DNA from: Neobacillus thermocopriae
Lineage (GTDB): Bacteria; Bacillota; Bacilli; Bacillales; Cytobacillaceae
NCBI RefSeq assembly: GCF_010975035.1
Contig: NZ_JAAIUV010000007.1
Coordinates: forward strand, 1 to 64,000
DNA length: 64,000 nucleotides
Reading direction: 5' to 3'
Each line of letters opens with the position of its first letter. Position 1 is the first letter of the stretch. The notes below the pieces were generated by a model that searched no databases, was not told the DNA's origin, and worked only from the letters and a program-made list of their open reading frames with translations. This document shows positions 60,611 to 64,000 of the stretch, in pieces. Both the position numbers and the translations under genes were made by a program.

Positions 60611-60719
60611 TTTTAAGCTGTTCTCATCTTATAAAAATTTTTGTTAAACGGTATTTTGTGTATTTGGAGGATAATATTTAAAAAAATAAAAATACTAACA
60701 AATGTTCGGAGGTGTTTGG

Positions 60720-61034
60720 ATGGAGCAGAATGATTTTGAAAAAATCTATGAACAATACAAGAAGCAAGGGGAGCAGCAGGCACACATAGAGACAGATGCA
60801 GGGAATCCAATTGGAAAAGAAGAATTTGTCGCTGTTAGAAAAAATGACAAAGGGAACATCATTGCTTTTAAGACAAATACGGGAAGGGAGTTGGATTATA
60901 TAACAGCTCTCGAAGAAGCAAAAGCGGGTAAAATCGCCCATGTCGATGTTTTTCATAAATATGGTCGTGACATTATTCGAAGTGAGCCGGATGGTATCAA
61001 AGAAAATAATCTTGATCGTCTTCCAGAATTTTAA
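60720..61034 (+). CDS. DUF3892 domain protein
   Basis: The 104-residue hydrophilic protein has VAVRKNDKGNIIAFKTNTGRELDYITALEEAKAGKIAHVDVF, the DUF3892 core, and then a tail ending RSEPDGIKENNLDRLPEF. Function unknown. ATG 60720 follows CGGAGGTG; the frame opens at 60702. Confidence 0.85.
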   Translation: MEQNDFEKIYEQYKKQGEQQAHIETDAGNPIGKEEFVAVRKNDKGNIIAFKTNTGRELDYITALEEAKAGKIAHVDVFHKYGRDIIRSEPDGIKENNLDRLPEF

Positions 61035-61084
61035 TGATTTCCAAATTTTTTTTTACTTGAGACTCCTTTGAAAAGAGGGATTGT

Positions 61085-61660
61085 ATGCATTGGTATGAAA
61101 AGTTAAACCAGTATTTCCCGATTGAAGAGATGAAATCTAAAGAGCATATGGAAACCTTGTTAAAAGAACGTTCAAACATCTATCACAAAGATGAAGGACC
61201 ACATCATGTGATGATGTACGCCGAACTGAATGATTTTATTTTTGTGGATTACTTATTTGTATCCAAAAATGCTCGGGGCCAGGGGCTTGGACAAAAACTG
61301 ATTGAGAAATTAAAGAAGAAAAAGAAACCAATCATCCTTGAAGTGGAACCAGTTAATTATGAGGACAGCGATACGGAAAAAAGGCTTCGTTTCTATAAAC
61401 GAAATGGCTTTAAACATGCCCAATCGATTGGATATGAAAGAAGGTCCTTAGCGACGAATGAGGTAAATAAAATGGAAATCCTCTACTGGGCACCAAATAA
61501 TGAATCGGAAGAAATGATTTATGAAGCAATGAAAAAAACATATCATCTCATTCATACGTATAAAGATGAACAATTTTACGGTGAATCCTACCAGCCGGTT
61601 GATGAGGTGCTTACATTTAACGAAGATACATCAAGTGAAAATATATTGGAGGATGTCTGA
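61085..61660 (+). CDS. GNAT family N-acetyltransferase
   Basis: The 191-residue protein has the acetyl-CoA loop ARGQGLGQKLIEKL near residue 62 and RLRFYKRNGFKH near 100, the GNAT C-terminal motif. An extra C-terminal part of about 70 residues (EEMIYEAMKKTYHLIHTYKDEQFYG) is typical of some bacillary members. Substrate unknown. It lies 50 bases after the DUF3892 gene. Confidence 0.85.
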   Translation: MHWYEKLNQYFPIEEMKSKEHMETLLKERSNIYHKDEGPHHVMMYAELNDFIFVDYLFVSKNARGQGLGQKLIEKLKKKKKPIILEVEPVNYEDSDTEKRLRFYKRNGFKHAQSIGYERRSLATNEVNKMEILYWAPNNESEEMIYEAMKKTYHLIHTYKDEQFYGESYQPVDEVLTFNEDTSSENILEDV

Positions 61661-61712
61661 GGCTTCATTTTCTTTGTTTTTTTCTGCAGGTGGGAAGGGG
61701 AGACTTATGTGA

Positions 61713-61755
61713 CTGCGGGGGCTCCCTTGCTACGTACTCCCGCAAGAATTTTTTT
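61713..61755 (+). terminator. Terminator after GNAT gene
   Basis: TGCGGG (61714-61719) and CCCGCA (61739-61744) are followed by AGAAT7. Confidence 0.65.
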
Positions 61756-61881
61756 GTTCTGTATCATGTAGATGATCAATAAAAGTTTTATTTACCTTTT
61801 TGTTTTTCTTTTGTCTCAAAAGCAAACTCAACTAAATAAAAGAATAGATCCGCAATCAATTTAAAATGGATTATTAAGATT

Positions 61882-61915
61882 AAAAAAGGGGAGACACTCA
61901 TGTCTCTCCTTTTTT
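61882..61915. terminator. Terminator of leuCD
   Basis: GGGGAGACA and TGTCTCTCC arms flanked by A6 and T6 form a hairpin that works in both directions. On the minus strand it lies shortly after leuD and ends the leu operon. Confidence 0.88.
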
Positions 61916-61942
61916 CAATAACTTAATTCCTTTCAATAAACT

Positions 61943-62542
61943 CTATTTAGTATGAACAAGTTGTTTACTTTGCTCATACTGGGCGATTTTCTCTTCATAT
62001 TTTAAAGTAACACCAATTTCATCCCAGCCGTTTAAGAGCATTTCTTTCGGGTAGGGGGCGATGTCGAATGTGAATTTAAAGCCCTCAGAATCGTAAACAA
62101 TTTGATCTTCGAGATTTATTGTTAAAGTATAGCCTTCGGTTTCAGCTTTTTTCATAATGGTTTGAACTTGTTCCTCGGTGGCTTGGATGGCAAGAATTCC
62201 GTTTTTCACCGTGTTATTTTTAAAAATATCAGCAAAACTAGGGGCAATAATAACCCTAAAGCCGAAGTCTTGAACCGCCCATGGGGCATGCTCACGGGAA
62301 GAGCCGCATCCAAAGTTTTCACCGGCCACCAAGATGGATGCACCTTTATATTGAGGCTGATTTAATGGGAAATCAGGATTTGGATTTCCTTCGTCATCAA
62401 AACGCCAATTATAAAACAGGAATTGCCCGAAACCGCTTCGTTCAATCCTCTTTAAAAATTGTTTTGGTATGATTTGGTCTGTATCGATATTCGCTCTATT
62501 TATTGGGCAGACAATTCCTTGATGAATTCGTAATGGTTCCAT
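61943..62542 (-). CDS. leuD: 3-isopropylmalate dehydratase small subunit
   Basis: The 199-residue protein begins MEPLRIHQGIVCPINRANIDTDQIIPKQFLKRIERSGFG. It carries the swivel-domain loop GENFGCGSSREHAPWAVQDFGFRVIIAPSFADIFKNN near residue 72, as in LeuD. With LeuC it isomerises 2- to 3-isopropylmalate in leucine synthesis. It starts 3 bases after the leuC stop, behind AGGAGGTCGG, and is the last gene of the operon. Confidence 0.96.
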   Translation of the reverse strand: MEPLRIHQGIVCPINRANIDTDQIIPKQFLKRIERSGFGQFLFYNWRFDDEGNPNPDFPLNQPQYKGASILVAGENFGCGSSREHAPWAVQDFGFRVIIAPSFADIFKNNTVKNGILAIQATEEQVQTIMKKAETEGYTLTINLEDQIVYDSEGFKFTFDIAPYPKEMLLNGWDEIGVTLKYEEKIAQYEQSKQLVHTK

Positions 62543-62545
62543 GAT

Positions 62546-63964
62546 TTAACCGACCTCCTGTGCTGAGAATGTACGGACATCAACAAAATGACCGGCAATC
62601 GCTGCAGCAGCTGCCATTTCTGGGCTCACTAGATGAGTGCGTGCACCTTTCCCTTGACGACCTTCAAAGTTGCGATTAGAAGTAGAAGCACAACGTTCTC
62701 CAGAAGGAATGAGATCATCATTCATTCCAAGACACATACTGCAGCCGGCATTGCGCCATTCAAAGCCAGCATCCGTAAAGACCTTATCTAGGCCTTCTTT
62801 TTCCGCTGCCATCTTTACACTGAAGGAACCTGGAACGACAATGGCTTTGACAGAAGGATGCACTTTCTTGCCGCGAATGATTTCGGCTGCCTTGCGCAAG
62901 TCACTTAGGCGGGAATTCGTACAGGAGCCAATGAACACATGGTCAATTTTGACACTGGATATCGGCTGCCCAGCTTCAAGCCCCATATATTCAAGGGCAC
63001 GTTTGATTTCTTCCCGATCGTTGGCTTTATCCGCGTCTTCAGGATTTGGAACATTTGCCGAGATGGGGATGCACATACCAGGATTAGTTCCCCAGGTTAC
63101 TTGTGGTTCGACTTCCGTTGCATCAATCTCAACTACTGCATCATATTCTGCCCCTTCATCAGTGGCAAGAGATTTCCAGCGGGTAACGGCTTCTTCAAAT
63201 GCTTTTCCTTGGGGAACATGTTTTCTTCCACGCAAATATTCAAACGTTGTTTCATCAGGAGAGATCAGCCCAGCCCGCGCTCCTCCTTCAATGGACATAT
63301 TGCAGACGGTCATCCTCTCATCCATAGACATTTCACGGATCGCTTCTCCGGTATATTCGATGATATACCCTGTCCCAAATTTAACTCCAAATTTTCCAAT
63401 AATCGCAAGGATTAAATCTTTAGCAGTAACACCTTTTCCAAGTTTGCCTTTTACTTTTACATTCATTGTTTTTGGCGGTGCTTGCCAAAGAGTTTGGGTA
63501 GCCAAAACATGTTCCACTTCACTGGTTCCAATTCCGAATGCTAAAGCACCGAAGGCACCGTGCGTGGATGTATGACTGTCACCACAGACAATCGTTTTTC
63601 CTGGTTGGGTTAGACCAAGTTCCGGACCAATGACATGAACGATCCCGTTATCTGGGTGATGGATGTGAGCTAAAGGAATGCCAAATTCCTCGCAGTTTTG
63701 CTGTAATGTATCGATTTGCTTTTTTGAAATAGGATCTTCAATCACTAGTCTTTGTCGAGTTGGAACATTATGGTCCATAGTGGCAAAAGTGAGATCCGGC
63801 CGGCGCACTTTACGTCCATTCATTCGCAGCCCTTCAAAAGCTTGAGGGGAGGTGACTTCATGAACAAGGTGTAAATCAATATAAAGTAAATCCGGTTTTC
63901 CTTCTTCTCGATGGACTACATGTTGTTCCCAAATTTTTTGGATAATATTTTTTGGTCTTTCCAT
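62546..63964 (-). CDS. leuC: 3-isopropylmalate dehydratase large subunit
   Basis: The 472-residue aconitase-family protein holds the 4Fe-4S cluster with Cys in [13 protein letters not shown] (about 345) and the [11 protein letters not shown] pair near 408. Other marks are [36 protein letters not shown] near 130 and [32 protein letters not shown] at the C-terminus. ATG 63964 has AGGAAG 7 bases upstream; GTG 63979 is in frame. The rest of a leu operon probably continues beyond the window edge. Confidence 0.96.
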   Translation of the reverse strand: MERPKNIIQKIWEQHVVHREEGKPDLLYIDLHLVHEVTSPQAFEGLRMNGRKVRRPDLTFATMDHNVPTRQRLVIEDPISKKQIDTLQQNCEEFGIPLAHIHHPDNGIVHVIGPELGLTQPGKTIVCGDSHTSTHGAFGALAFGIGTSEVEHVLATQTLWQAPPKTMNVKVKGKLGKGVTAKDLILAIIGKFGVKFGTGYIIEYTGEAIREMSMDERMTVCNMSIEGGARAGLISPDETTFEYLRGRKHVPQGKAFEEAVTRWKSLATDEGAEYDAVVEIDATEVEPQVTWGTNPGMCIPISANVPNPEDADKANDREEIKRALEYMGLEAGQPISSVKIDHVFIGSCTNSRLSDLRKAAEIIRGKKVHPSVKAIVVPGSFSVKMAAEKEGLDKVFTDAGFEWRNAGCSMCLGMNDDLIPSGERCASTSNRNFEGRQGKGARTHLVSPEMAAAAAIAGHFVDVRTFSAQEVG

Positions 63965-64000
63965 AGCTTTCTTCCTCACGTTATTAGATTAAAAGTTTGT

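Noticed and set aside
62670-63575. 301-codon frame antisense to leuC
   Set aside because: It is a shadow of the leuC codon pattern on the opposite strand, with low-complexity Ser/Ala/Pro-rich translation and no ribosome binding site.
1-64000. CRISPR arrays, rRNA and tRNA genes
   Set aside because: I saw no regularly spaced direct repeats and no tRNA or rRNA consensus stretches on either strand.

Overview
The window reads as chromosome of a low-GC, endospore-forming Bacillaceae bacterium (Bacillus/Neobacillus-like). Supporting signs are AGGAGG-type ribosome binding sites with frequent GTG/TTG starts, many U-tract terminators, a T-box leader, a preQ1-I riboswitch, khtTU, a BglG/MtlR-type PTS regulator and a putative spore coat protein. 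I see no rRNA, tRNA, CRISPR array or complete mobile element.

Layout. 0-11.6 kb holds mixed housekeeping and accessory genes: YjbQ, DUF1801, a T-box-controlled NSS amino acid transporter, NUDIX, an MFS exporter behind an elaborate leader, a polysaccharide deacetylase, a lipoprotein, an esterase, a phospholipase-A2-like miniprotein and a second-type MurG. 11.7-32.2 kb is a catabolic region for tryptophan and anthranilate. A minus-strand permease-kynA-kynB operon faces a TetR gene and two Crp/Fnr-type regulators. A plus-strand operon follows: two-component flavin hydroxylase, 3-hydroxyanthranilate dioxygenase, ACMS decarboxylase, aminomuconate deaminase, semialdehyde dehydrogenase, oxopentenoate hydratase, oxalocrotonate decarboxylase and tautomerase. 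Then come aspA, an integrase-like gene and khtTU. An IclR gene with acylating acetaldehyde dehydrogenase and 4-hydroxy-2-oxovalerate aldolase closes the pathway. Together these can take 3-hydroxyanthranilate to pyruvate and acetyl-CoA. Kynureninase is not in the window.

32.3-36 kb has small genes: DoxX, exonuclease, DinB, QueT with preQ1 riboswitch, and truncated globin. 36.3-47.1 kb is a carbohydrate cluster: ABC binding protein and two permeases, LacI regulator with matching palindromes, ThuA, two Gfo/Idh oxidoreductases, a TIM-barrel isomerase/lyase, a YesL-like protein and an alpha-glucosidase. This combination suggests uptake of a disaccharide and its breakdown through a 3-keto sugar as well as by hydrolysis. 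47.2-53.9 kb holds a coat-like protein, a LiaG-like protein, a DMT exporter, an AHSA1-ArsR pair with duplicated operators, and a dipeptidase/DmpA/HTH/DUF488 operon. 54.1-60.6 kb is a galactitol-type PTS operon with its PRD regulator and two zinc dehydrogenases. The end carries DUF3892, GNAT and leuDC.

The most unusual signal is the roughly 200-nt leader of the MFS exporter gene (4278-4516). A good promoter is followed by a three-codon reading frame and then three mutually exclusive perfect pairings, the last of which hides the Shine-Dalgarno sequence. This has the logic of an erm-type ribosome-stalling attenuator.
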